Of a DNA stretch of 64,000 nt, positions 26,097 through 34,500 are shown piece by piece. The notes beneath the pieces were generated by a model that was not told the origin of the DNA, did not search any database, and was given only the letters and a program-made list of their open reading frames with translations. Every line of letters starts with the position of its first letter. The first letter of the stretch is position 1. A program made the position numbers and the translations under genes. Source of the stretch: UBA3210 sp048359995 (lineage in GTDB: Bacteria > Bacillota_I > Bacilli_A > RFN20 > CAG-449); contig DBGCPK010000005.1 of NCBI GenBank assembly GCA_048359995.1, positions 62,001 through 126,000 on the forward strand, written 5' to 3'.

Positions 26097-26666
26097 ATGG
26101 AAAAAGAAAAGAAAGTCATCGTCGGCAAAGGTACTCGCGTCGATCCGACTTGCGTTTTTGAGGGGACGGTCGTCATCGGTGAAAACTGCACGATCGGACC
26201 TTTTAACGTTTTAAAAAATATGACGATCGGAAACGGGAATACGATCAATCATTCTTATCTGGAAGATTCTTCAATCGAAAACGATTGTATGATCGGCCCG
26301 TATACTCACATTCGGAATCAGTCGCGGATCGGATCCGGCTGTCGGATCGGAAACTATGTCGAAATCAAGAACAGCGTGCTGCATAAGGAAGTGAAATGCG
26401 CGCATTTGAGTTATATCGGCGATTGTGAAATCGGGGAAAATACCAACGTCGGTTGCGGCGTCATCACCGCAAATTACGACGGGAAGACCAAGCACCACAC
26501 GCACATCGGCAAAAATTGTTTTATCGGGTGCAATTCGGTTTTGATCGCGCCGATCGAAATCGACGACGATTCGTTTATCGCCGCAGGGACGACATTGACG
26601 TCGTCTTTATCGAAAAAATCCTTTGCGATCAGCCGCAGCGAACTGAAAATTAAAGAACGAAAATAA
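26097..26666 (+). CDS. stand-alone GlmU C-terminal acetyltransferase domain
   Basis: 189 aa consisting only of left-handed beta-helix hexapeptide repeats (many I-G-x-x-x/V-I-G-x-x). It matches the glucosamine-1-phosphate acetyltransferase half of GlmU. The diagnostic segment AHLSYIGDCEIGENTNVGCG retains the His that serves as base in GlmU (His363 in E. coli), followed by TANYDGKTK and AAGTT. The uridylyltransferase half is absent and nothing here supplies it. It probably makes GlcNAc-1-phosphate for UDP-GlcNAc and peptidoglycan synthesis together with a separate uridylyltransferase elsewhere. GGAAAGGAG lies ~12 nt before the ATG. Confidence 0.8.
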   Translation: MEKEKKVIVGKGTRVDPTCVFEGTVVIGENCTIGPFNVLKNMTIGNGNTINHSYLEDSSIENDCMIGPYTHIRNQSRIGSGCRIGNYVEIKNSVLHKEVKCAHLSYIGDCEIGENTNVGCGVITANYDGKTKHHTHIGKNCFIGCNSVLIAPIEIDDDSFIAAGTTLTSSLSKKSFAISRSELKIKERK

Positions 26667-26667
26667 A

Positions 26668-26694
26668 TTAGCACTCTTTTGTTGACATTGCTAA
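26668..26694 (+). promoter_or_regulatory. CIRCE-like HrcA operator upstream of htpG
   Basis: TTAGCACTC - 9 nt - CATTGCTAA. The left arm is exact CIRCE and the right arm matches 7 of 9 bases of GAGTGCTAA with the canonical 9-nt spacing. It starts 1 nt after the upstream stop codon and overlaps the -35 of the htpG promoter, where HrcA binding would block transcription. Confidence 0.8.
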
Positions 26695-26709
26695 ATTTTT
26701 GGCTATACT
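26682..26709 (+). promoter_or_regulatory. promoter of htpG
   Basis: TTGACA (26682-26687), 16-bp spacer, TATACT (26704-26709). The -35 lies inside the CIRCE-like operator. Confidence 0.8.
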
Positions 26710-26753
26710 ATTATTTGATGCTGAAAAAAGCAAACGAATAAGGGAGGCAAAAA

Positions 26754-28688
26754 ATGGAATCTAAGATAGAAACCAAAGAATTTAAAACGGAATCGAAGAG
26801 ACTTTTGGATCTGATGATTCACTCGATTTATACCAACAGGGAGATTTTTCTAAGGGAACTGATCTCCAATGCCAGCGATGCGATCGACAAGTATCATTAC
26901 CTGTCTTTAAGCGACGACCATTTGGAAAAAGGGCGAACTTTCGAGATAAGAATTGCGCCTGATAAGGAGAGCAGAACGCTGACGATCGAAGACAACGGCA
27001 TCGGCATGACCTACGAAGAAATCGACAGTAATCTGGGAACGATCGCTTCCAGCGGATCGGCTGAGTTTATCAAGAAAATGCAACAGATGCAGGAAGAAAA
27101 GAAAGAGGACGTCGACATCATCGGACAATTCGGCGTCGGGTTCTATTCTTCGTTTATGGTCGCCAAAAAAGTAGAGGTGGAGACGAAATCGCCTTTCAGC
27201 GGAAAAGCCTATCGCTTTTCCAGCACTGGTGAAGACAATTACACGATCGAAGAGATCGATAAAGAAGACGCGGGGACTCGGATTATTCTTCATCTGCGAG
27301 ACGATCAAGGCGATGACGAATACGGCAGTTTTCTGGAAAGTTATGAAATCGAATCGCTGGTAAAGAAGTATTCGGATTATATCCGTTATCCGATTCGAAT
27401 GAAAGTCAGCGAAAAAGTGAACGACGTCGATGAAAACGGCAAGGAAATCGAGGGAAAATTCCACGATGTCGTCGAAGATAAAACCTTGAATTCGATGCTT
27501 CCTCTTTGGAAAAAGAACAAAAGCGAAGTCAACGAAGAACAACTCAACGAATTTTACAAAGATAAATTCTACGCGGGCGAAGATCCTTTGCTTTCTTTGT
27601 TCGTCAAACTCGAAGGCGATCCGTCGTACAACGCTTTGCTGTTCATTCCGAAGAAAGCCCCGTACGATCTGTATTCGGAAAAATACGAAAAGGGCTTGCA
27701 ACTATACACCAAAGGCGTCTTTATCATGGATAAGTGCAAAGATCTTTTGCCGGATTATCTCAAATTTGTCAAAGGTCTGGTCGATTCTTCCGATCTGTCG
27801 CTCAACATATCCAGAGAGATTTTGCAGCAAAACGGCGAATTGAAAAAGATCGCTTCATCGGTGGAAAAGAAAATCATCAAGGAACTCGAAAATCTGAAAG
27901 CGAACGATTTCGACAAGTATCAGGAATTTTTCAAAACGTACGGCGTTCATTTGAAATGGGGGATCTACGAGTCTTACGGAATGAAAAAAGACCTTCTTCA
28001 AGACCTTCTCATCTATTCCTCGATCAACGAAGAAAAGATGATCTCTTTAAAAGAATATAAGGAAGCGATGAAAGAGGGGCAGAAAGCGATCTACTATGCT
28101 TCCGGAAAGGACAAATCGTCGATTCTGAATCTTCCGCAGATGGACGCGATGAAAAAGCACGGCTATAATGTTTTGATTTTGACCGATGAAATCGACGAAT
28201 TCACTTTGAGGATTCTCCGCGAATACGATAAAACCGAATTCAAAGCGATCACCGACGAGGATCTCGATCTGACCACAGAAGAAGAGAAAAACCGCGTCGA
28301 AGATCTGAAAAAGGAAAACGAATCGTTGCTCAATAAGATTAAAGAGACGTTAAACGGAAAAGTTTCGGATGTTCGTCTCTCGTCACGTTTGGTCGATTCT
28401 CCGGTTTGTTTGGCTTCGACGGAAGGACTTTCTTTCGAAATGGAAAAAGTTCTCAACAATATGCCGAACGGTGAAAATGTCAAAGCGGGAAGAATTCTGG
28501 AAATCAATCCGAACCACGATCTATTGAAAGCAATCGGAAAGGTGTACGAAGACGATCCGAGTTTGATCGAAAAATACGCGGATCTGTTGTACAACCAAGC
28601 GCTTTTGATCGAGGGTCTTCCGATCGAAAATCCGGCGGAATTCTCCAAAAATATGTGTGACTTGATGATTTTATCCGCGAACAAGTAA
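26754..28688 (+). CDS. htpG: Hsp90-family chaperone HtpG
   Basis: 644 aa, full length. Cytosolic ATP-dependent chaperone. The GHKL ATPase motifs are present: RELISNASDAIDK, DNGIGM, and the glycine-rich lid GQFGVGFYSSFMV. The middle domain has the catalytic Arg region SSDLSLNISREILQQN, and the C-terminal dimerisation domain is complete. It has its own promoter under a CIRCE-like operator and a terminator directly after, so it is a single-gene heat-shock unit presumably repressed by HrcA. RBS GGGAGG. Confidence 0.97.
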   Translation: MESKIETKEFKTESKRLLDLMIHSIYTNREIFLRELISNASDAIDKYHYLSLSDDHLEKGRTFEIRIAPDKESRTLTIEDNGIGMTYEEIDSNLGTIASSGSAEFIKKMQQMQEEKKEDVDIIGQFGVGFYSSFMVAKKVEVETKSPFSGKAYRFSSTGEDNYTIEEIDKEDAGTRIILHLRDDQGDDEYGSFLESYEIESLVKKYSDYIRYPIRMKVSEKVNDVDENGKEIEGKFHDVVEDKTLNSMLPLWKKNKSEVNEEQLNEFYKDKFYAGEDPLLSLFVKLEGDPSYNALLFIPKKAPYDLYSEKYEKGLQLYTKGVFIMDKCKDLLPDYLKFVKGLVDSSDLSLNISREILQQNGELKKIASSVEKKIIKELENLKANDFDKYQEFFKTYGVHLKWGIYESYGMKKDLLQDLLIYSSINEEKMISLKEYKEAMKEGQKAIYYASGKDKSSILNLPQMDAMKKHGYNVLILTDEIDEFTLRILREYDKTEFKAITDEDLDLTTEEEKNRVEDLKKENESLLNKIKETLNGKVSDVRLSSRLVDSPVCLASTEGLSFEMEKVLNNMPNGENVKAGRILEINPNHDLLKAIGKVYEDDPSLIEKYADLLYNQALLIEGLPIENPAEFSKNMCDLMILSANK

Positions 28689-28699
28689 AAAGATTTTTT

Positions 28700-28773
28700 A
28701 AATCCTTCGGATCAAAAAAGGCTTTCTCGTCATCGATGAGAGAGTATAACCTTGCGATCGGGAGGATTTTTTT
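28700..28773 (+). terminator. structured terminator after htpG
   Basis: Outer stem TCCTTCGGATC (28703-28713) with GATCGGGAGGA (28756-28766), extended by AAA/TTT, then seven Ts. Inside are a nested AAGG/CCTT pairing and the 10-bp palindrome TCATCGATGA. This is larger than a simple terminator. Confidence 0.7.
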
Positions 28774-28820
28774 GTGAAATCTTCGCAAAGAAAACGAATT
28801 TAATCGGATAGACTCATCGT

Positions 28821-29729
28821 TTAAATCAACTTTTCTCTCAGCAGAACGGTTCCGAAGGATCGGCCGAGCCGAAGCTCGCTTAGTGCGTCATAATGATAGA
28901 TATCCGGATTCTCTTTCGGTTCCCGATCGTAAGTCAGTCCTTCCGAAATCGTATCGATGAAGAAATGGAGATAAGGATTTTCTTCGGCTAGTTTCTTTTT
29001 CGCATCGTTGATCGTAGCGTAATGAGTCCAACTCGGACAGTCCGAGATTCCTCCGTCGATAAAACCTATTCCCTTTTCCGAAGCGTAGAAAGAAATTTCT
29101 TCGATAATATCCTGAACAAACTTTTTTTCCAATCCGTAGTAAGCGGTCGCATTGTTCCCCGATGCGTCGCTTTCGCCTTGCATCCAACAGAAAGCGCGGA
29201 TAACGGGAATCAAATTCATCTCTTCGAGTCGATGAAGGGACTCGTAAACGAATGCGATCAATTCGGTATAGAGTTCCGATGTTCCGAATTCGGAAGACGG
29301 AGAATGCCAGTCATTGTACAGCGTTGTTCCTCCGACAGCGTATTTGATGAGATAAGTTTTCTTTTGAATTCCGGCCTCTTTCAGCGCTTCGGCAATGCCA
29401 AGCTCGATGCCGAATCGATCCGTAGAGACGCCCATTCCCTCTTTTACGGGAATAAAGCCGTCGCTTTTGTTTGTGCCGCGATTGCACGAGAAACGGATCA
29501 GCGTATTTCCGAATCCGTTTTTAAAATTCTCTCTTTGCTCTTCGTCCGTATTCTCTCTGAGATAGGAGACGTGAGAGTGCCCTTCGCAATTGGACTGACC
29601 GGCAAGAATCACGACGTCGACGATTTCGGGAACTTCTTTTTCCTCAGAAGCGACGGAATCGATGCGCAAATCGGTGACGGAGGATTTCGAAGAGGCGAAC
29701 GAACAACCGGATAAGCATAACTTATTCAT
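28821..29729 (-). CDS. SASA-type carbohydrate esterase (sialate O-acetylesterase-like)
   Basis: 302 aa SGNH-fold esterase that probably removes O-acetyl groups from sugars. The nucleophile Ser lies in VVILAGQSNCEGH (SASA block I), the oxyanion GG in YAVGGTTLY, and the Asp-x-x-His pair near the C-terminus in DIYHYD. The N-terminus (MNKLCLSGCSFASS) contains a lipobox-like LSGC but almost no hydrophobic stretch, and no in-frame start lies further upstream. The signal peptide therefore looks lost or shortened, and localisation is uncertain. Divergent from a LacI regulator with a palindrome in between. Confidence 0.8.
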   Translation of the reverse strand: MNKLCLSGCSFASSKSSVTDLRIDSVASEEKEVPEIVDVVILAGQSNCEGHSHVSYLRENTDEEQRENFKNGFGNTLIRFSCNRGTNKSDGFIPVKEGMGVSTDRFGIELGIAEALKEAGIQKKTYLIKYAVGGTTLYNDWHSPSSEFGTSELYTELIAFVYESLHRLEEMNLIPVIRAFCWMQGESDASGNNATAYYGLEKKFVQDIIEEISFYASEKGIGFIDGGISDCPSWTHYATINDAKKKLAEENPYLHFFIDTISEGLTYDREPKENPDIYHYDALSELRLGRSFGTVLLREKLI

Positions 29730-29757
29730 AAAACGATTTCAATCTCCTTGAAAATAG

Positions 29758-29784
29758 AGTATAATACATTAACGTTAATGTCAA
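29758..29784 (-). promoter_or_regulatory. promoter of the esterase gene
   Basis: On the minus strand TTGACA (29784-29779) and TATACT (29763-29758) with a 15-bp spacer. The spacer is short, but both hexamers are near consensus and enclose the palindrome at 29767-29780. Confidence 0.55.
29767..29780. promoter_or_regulatory. 14-bp palindromic operator CATTAACGTTAATG
   Basis: Perfect palindrome with the central CG typical of LacI-family operators, placed in the divergent promoter between the esterase and lacI genes. The same arms recur at 57597 and 59704, and a one-base-per-arm variant occurs at 30921. Confidence 0.75.
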
Positions 29785-29823
29785 CGTTTATTGCATTTGG
29801 AATTGATTTTGAAGGGAGAAAAT

Positions 29824-30792
29824 ATGAAAAAGAAATCGAATTTGATTCGACAACAGGATATCGCCGACGCATTGGGTGTTTCCCTCAACACCGTTTCGCA
29901 CGCATTGAGGGACTGCAAGGATATCTCTAAGGAAACGATCGCCAAAGTCAAAGCGAAAGCGCAGGAGTTGGGATACATATCCAACAACATCGCTTACTAT
30001 CTTGTCAACGGAAAGACGAACTTCGTGGCGATCATTTTTCCGTCGTTGCAGAATCCGTATTACTTGATTATGATCACTTATCTTTTAACCGAATTAAAAG
30101 AAAGGCATCTCGACGGACTGTTGATTCCGTTGAACAGCGTCGTCGATAGTCAGACGGTGGAAAAGGTGATGCTCAATCGATGCGGAGGTGTGATTACTTT
30201 CGTCGAATTGGAAGAAAACGTCGCTAAGATTTTCGAGGAAAGGAACATTCCCGTCATCCTTTTGGGATCGAATTCGCCGTATTCTTCCGTAGACTCGGTT
30301 TATACCGACGACGAAGACGGAGGAAAGCAAATCGGGCAAGTATTTTTATCTTCCGAGTGCAAAAAAGCCCTTTACATCGGCAACGCTTTTACGGAAACGT
30401 CGAAGCGGAGAGCCGGAGGATTTCTCCGGTGTATACAAGGCAAAAAAGAAGCTGAAGCGTATTTCCTTTCGCTTGATGAGTATGGAAATTTTGACAAAAT
30501 GTACGAATTCATCGAAAAAGGAGGATTTGATTTTATCTTTACGCACAACGACGAATTGGCGATTACGATTCGGCGGCACTTCAATTATCCTGCAGACGGA
30601 AAAGTAAAATTGTTCGGTTACGACGATGTTTCCGGATATCTAAACGTCTGCGAGCGGATCAACAGCGTTTCTTCGTCTTATCAGGAAATCGCCCGATATA
30701 CCGCGGATTTGATGAAAAAGCGATTTGACGGCGACGATGCCGAACGACCTCACCGAAAAAGATTTCCGGTCAAAGTGGTTTACAACGTATAA
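29824..30792 (+). CDS. LacI-family transcriptional regulator
   Basis: 322 aa. N-terminal LacI HTH (IRQQDIADALGVSLNTVSHA) followed by the hinge helix region and a periplasmic-binding-protein-like sugar-sensing domain. ATG 29824 is chosen: GAAGGGAG lies ~9 nt upstream and the protein then begins MKKKSNLIRQQDIAD, as usual; an in-frame ATG 33 nt earlier has no RBS. It sits between a sugar esterase and galT-galK, so its ligand is likely galactose-related or a host-glycan sugar. The adjacent palindrome suggests self-control and control of the divergent esterase. Confidence 0.9.
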   Translation: MKKKSNLIRQQDIADALGVSLNTVSHALRDCKDISKETIAKVKAKAQELGYISNNIAYYLVNGKTNFVAIIFPSLQNPYYLIMITYLLTELKERHLDGLLIPLNSVVDSQTVEKVMLNRCGGVITFVELEENVAKIFEERNIPVILLGSNSPYSSVDSVYTDDEDGGKQIGQVFLSSECKKALYIGNAFTETSKRRAGGFLRCIQGKKEAEAYFLSLDEYGNFDKMYEFIEKGGFDFIFTHNDELAITIRRHFNYPADGKVKLFGYDDVSGYLNVCERINSVSSSYQEIARYTADLMKKRFDGDDAERPHRKRFPVKVVYNV

Positions 30793-30920
30793 AAACTCCG
30801 AAATAACTGCGTGCGTTTTCAGCTTCTATCGCGTCAACCCAAGAATGACGGCTTAACGGGAAAAGATAAATCCGTGAAAAGACTTGCGGGATTCCATTCA
30901 CAGGGCGTAATTGAATTAAA

Positions 30921-30934
30921 CATTATCAATAATG
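30921..30934. promoter_or_regulatory. palindrome CATTAT-CA-ATAATG upstream of galT
   Basis: Arms are perfectly self-complementary around a 2-nt centre. It differs from the CATTAA-N2-TTAATG sites by one base per arm and lies ~85 nt before the galT start, upstream of a possible -10 TACAAT at 30960-30965. Confidence 0.5.
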
Positions 30935-31006
30935 GAATGGAAAATGATCGAAAGTCTGTTACAATAAGGATGCGGGAATATCCCGCGGGAAAGTTCGGGT
31001 GCGATT

Positions 31007-32530
31007 ATGGAAATCAATCAGGCAATCAAGGAACTCGTTTTGTACGGGAGAATCCATTTGGAAATGGAGGAAATCGACGCCGTCTATAAGGAAAATCTTC
31101 TGTTGGATTATTTTCACGCCGATTGCCCTTATTCCGGAGAAATAGATACGGAATCGATCGTTTCTTTGGATCGTCCGGACCTCTTGATCGAACATCTTCG
31201 AGGCGCTTTGAAAAAAGATGTCGACGACAGGGAATTCGAAAGACAGGTTGTGAAAGCGTTGGGAATCATCACGCCTGCGCCCTCGCAGATCATCTCCCGT
31301 TTTCAAGAGTTGCAAAAAAAAGACGAAGCCGCTGCTTTGACTTATCTCTATCGATTGGGTATCAAAAACTACTATATCCGGAAGACGGATATCGAAAAAA
31401 ATCTGAAATGGAGTTACTCGACGGGGAATAACGATTTGGAAATCACGATCAATTTGTCAAAACCGGAAAAGAACAACAAAGATATCTTAGCGTCAGCAAA
31501 ATCGACGCATGTGAAATATCCTCGATGCGCATTATGCAAAGAGAATTTGGGCTATTGGGGAAGAGACGACCATCCGGCCAGAGAGAATATCCGTACCGTG
31601 CCGATGATATTGAACGGAGAATCGTGGTTTTTGCAGTTCTCTCCATATGCTTATTTTGAAGAGCATTGCATCGCGGTGAAAGAGAAACACGAAGGAATGA
31701 AACTCAGCGAAAAAACTTTCCTTCGGTTTGTCGACTTTCTGGATCAGTTCCCTTCATATTTCATCGGATCCAACGCGGACCTTCCGATCGTCGGGGGTTC
31801 GATTCTTTCGCACGAACACTATCAAGGCGGAAAACATTTGATGCCGTTGATGAAGTGCAGGAACCGATATACATTTGTTTCGGAAAAATATCCGCATACG
31901 GAGATTTCCTATCTTGACTGGTTTAATTCCTGCATTTGTTTGATTTCTTCTTCGAGAGAGGAAATCGTCGGTTTGATGAACCGGTTCTTCGAAGCGTGGA
32001 AACGTTATAATTCCATAGAAAACAAGATCATCTCCGAAGACGAAAACGGACCGCATAATACGATTACGCCGATTATGAGAAAAGAAAACGGCAGATATAT
32101 CGCCTATTTGATTTTAAGAAACAACCGAACCGACGAAGAGAATCCGGAGGGGATTTTCCACGCGCATCGAGAAAGGCACAACATCAAAAAAGAATCGATC
32201 GGATTGATCGAAGCCATGGGGTTGTTCATTCTTCCGGCTCGGTTGAAACGGCAGTGCAAGGAAATCGAAGATATCCTCATTCAATCGGATTTCCAAGAAG
32301 AGACGTATTACGAATCTCATTCGGATATGCGCGTTCATTCCGAGATGATTCGCCGTTTGATTCGGGAAAACGGATTATCGAACGACAGAGTTTCTGCGGA
32401 AAAAGCCGTCCGAAACTATATCAACGAAACTTGTCGATCGATTCTCGACGATACGGCGGTTTTCAAAAACGACTATCTGGGAAATAAAAGCGCGGTTGAG
32501 TTCATCGATTCGGTGTTAAAGGAAGATTAA
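31007..32530 (+). CDS. galT: UDP-glucose--hexose-1-phosphate uridylyltransferase (Firmicutes type)
   Basis: 507 aa, the length of the Firmicutes/class II GalT family, about 150 residues longer than E. coli GalT. Exchanges UMP between UDP-glucose and galactose-1-phosphate in the Leloir pathway. Recognisable blocks include CALCKENLGYWGRDDHPAREN and the SHEHYQGG active-site region near residue 270, with GPHNTITPIMR further on. It is followed after 3 nt by galK. The galE and galM steps are not encoded in the window. Confidence 0.93.
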   Translation: MEINQAIKELVLYGRIHLEMEEIDAVYKENLLLDYFHADCPYSGEIDTESIVSLDRPDLLIEHLRGALKKDVDDREFERQVVKALGIITPAPSQIISRFQELQKKDEAAALTYLYRLGIKNYYIRKTDIEKNLKWSYSTGNNDLEITINLSKPEKNNKDILASAKSTHVKYPRCALCKENLGYWGRDDHPARENIRTVPMILNGESWFLQFSPYAYFEEHCIAVKEKHEGMKLSEKTFLRFVDFLDQFPSYFIGSNADLPIVGGSILSHEHYQGGKHLMPLMKCRNRYTFVSEKYPHTEISYLDWFNSCICLISSSREEIVGLMNRFFEAWKRYNSIENKIISEDENGPHNTITPIMRKENGRYIAYLILRNNRTDEENPEGIFHAHRERHNIKKESIGLIEAMGLFILPARLKRQCKEIEDILIQSDFQEETYYESHSDMRVHSEMIRRLIRENGLSNDRVSAEKAVRNYINETCRSILDDTAVFKNDYLGNKSAVEFIDSVLKED

Positions 32531-32533
32531 AAT

Positions 32534-33709
32534 ATGAATTTAGAGCAAAGAAAAAGCAAGTTAAAAGCCAAATTCCACGACCTGTTTTTACAGGAAAACA
32601 CGGACTATTTTTCGTCTTCGGGAAGAATCGAACTCTTGGGAAATCACACCGATCACAATCGAGGATCGGTGATCGTCGGGGCAGTCGATCTCGACATTCT
32701 CGCGGCAACCAGAAAACGTGAAGACCGGAAGGTCGTCATCTATTCCAAAGGATATCCCAAAATTTCCTTGCAAATCGACGATCGGAATCTGAGAGAAGAA
32801 GAAAGCGGAAAAAGCATCGCCATCGTCAGAGGGGTTCTTCACCGCCTCTTTGAACTCGGTTACTGCATCGGCGGTTTTTCCTGTTATTTGGAATCTTCGG
32901 TTTATGCCGGCGCGGGAGTATCTTCTTCCGCCGCATACGAATGCCTGATCGTTGCGATTCTCAACGACTATTACAACGAAAACAGGATTAGTCCGTTGCA
33001 AATGGCGGAAATCGCTCAATACAGCGAATCGGTTTACTTTATGAAACCTTGCGGACTTTTGGACCAATGCGGCGTCGCTTTCGGTGGAGTCAATCGGATC
33101 GATTTCAAAGACATTTCTTGTCCTGTCGTAGAAAACATTCAAGCGGATTTTTCTCCGTATTGCCTTGTTTTAGTCAACACAGGCGGTTCGCACAGCCATT
33201 TGACCGAACAATATAAAGCCATTACCGAAGAAATGAAAGCGGTCGCGAATTTTTTCGGTAAGGAATACCTAAGAGAAGTCTCCGAGCCGGTGTTTATACA
33301 GAAACTGAAAGAGCTTCGCGAGCGGGTTTCCGATCGCGCCGTACAAAGAGCGATGCACTTTTTCGAGGAAAATAAAATCGTCGAAAAGGGCTTTGCGTTT
33401 TTAAAGGAAAAACAGATCGAAAAATTTCTCGAATGCGTCGATCGATCGGGAAGAAATTCGTATGAACTATTGCAGAATAACATCAACGTCTCTTCCGAAC
33501 GGCAAAACATCTCTTTGGCAATCGGTTTGACCAGAGAGTTGCTTTCCCGAGGCGCGGTACGGGTTCACGGAGGCGGATTCGAAGGGACGATTTTAGCGTT
33601 CGTTCATCGCGAAGATTTAAAAGATTATCTGCAAGTGATGCGGAACGTTTTCGGAAGAAACAACGTTCACGATGTGGAAATCAGGAACTGCGGGGCTAAA
33701 AAAGTTTAA
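32534..33709 (+). CDS. galK: galactokinase
   Basis: 391 aa GHMP kinase phosphorylating galactose at C1. Substrate motif SSGRIELLGNHTDHNRG near residue 30 (the galactokinase signature GRxxLxGxHxDH), ATP-binding GAGVSSSAA near 135, and the C-terminal VHGGGFEGT motif. Three nucleotides after galT, so one operon; product and substrate link the two enzymes directly. Its stop overlaps the stop of the convergent PlsC-like gene. Confidence 0.95.
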   Translation: MNLEQRKSKLKAKFHDLFLQENTDYFSSSGRIELLGNHTDHNRGSVIVGAVDLDILAATRKREDRKVVIYSKGYPKISLQIDDRNLREEESGKSIAIVRGVLHRLFELGYCIGGFSCYLESSVYAGAGVSSSAAYECLIVAILNDYYNENRISPLQMAEIAQYSESVYFMKPCGLLDQCGVAFGGVNRIDFKDISCPVVENIQADFSPYCLVLVNTGGSHSHLTEQYKAITEEMKAVANFFGKEYLREVSEPVFIQKLKELRERVSDRAVQRAMHFFEENKIVEKGFAFLKEKQIEKFLECVDRSGRNSYELLQNNINVSSERQNISLAIGLTRELLSRGAVRVHGGGFEGTILAFVHREDLKDYLQVMRNVFGRNNVHDVEIRNCGAKKV

Positions 33710-34500
33710 GCCTCTGTTTTTTCGGAAACTTCTTTACGGATATAATCGGCATAGGCGTAATCGGAATACTCTTCGGTTCTTCGGCACATCGTCGTATAAA
33801 CTTGATCTCTGATTTTTTTGGTGGCTTCGCTTACGGATAAACTCTGATCCGGATAGAAAGGTCCGTCGACGAAAGAGACGATCTTCGGTCTTTTTCCGAA
33901 TTTTCTCTTCCGGTAACAGTGCGTAATGCAGAAAACCGGAACTTGAAGTTTAACGGGATATTTGAAAGAAGTTTCCCCGAACGGGCGAATTTTCGTGTAA
34001 TATGGCCAAATGTGCGCTTCGGGAAAGATCGTCACCGAACTTTTTTCCGCGATTCTCTGATGAATGCACTTGACCATCGCGATATTTTCTTTGACCGTAT
34101 TGCCCAAAGGAATACCGCCGAGCATCTGCACGATGTTTCTTAATCCGAAGATCGAAGTTGCGTCGGGATGGACGATGATATAATTTCTTTTCGGATAAGG
34201 CATATAAGATGAAGCGAAGCAGTCGTTGATGTAGCTGGTATGATTGCTGTAAACAAAATATCCGGTATGTTTGGCTTTTTTCAGTACCTTTTTGTTCACG
34301 CTTTTCTGATGATGAACGATCTTGTTGATTGGAATGATGAGAAGAGGCGCAATGAAAAAGTAGAGAATACGGCAAAGAAACCGCCAGAAAAAGGAAGTGT
34401 GAACGTATTTAAAATGTTTTCCCAACTTTTTTTGACGAATGCGGGTTTTGGCAAAATCGTCATTGAGTTCGTCTGCATAGTAGTAAGTTTTGCGCTTCAT
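33706..34500 (-). CDS. PlsC-like acyltransferase
   Basis: 264 aa lysophospholipid acyltransferase-like protein with a hydrophobic segment near residues 40-60 that would hold it at the membrane. The catalytic His block reads SNHTSYIND (His followed by Asp at +6 instead of the usual HX4D) and the second block is FPEAHIWPYYTKIRPF rather than FPEGTRS. I believe these variants are shared within a Firmicutes PlsC-like subfamily, so it is probably active on an acyl acceptor other than the standard lysophosphatidate. It directly follows the GT4 gene, suggesting glycolipid assembly. The 3' ends with galK are convergent and overlapping. Confidence 0.75.
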   Translation of the reverse strand: MKRKTYYYADELNDDFAKTRIRQKKLGKHFKYVHTSFFWRFLCRILYFFIAPLLIIPINKIVHHQKSVNKKVLKKAKHTGYFVYSNHTSYINDCFASSYMPYPKRNYIIVHPDATSIFGLRNIVQMLGGIPLGNTVKENIAMVKCIHQRIAEKSSVTIFPEAHIWPYYTKIRPFGETSFKYPVKLQVPVFCITHCYRKRKFGKRPKIVSFVDGPFYPDQSLSVSEATKKIRDQVYTTMCRRTEEYSDYAYADYIRKEVSEKTEA

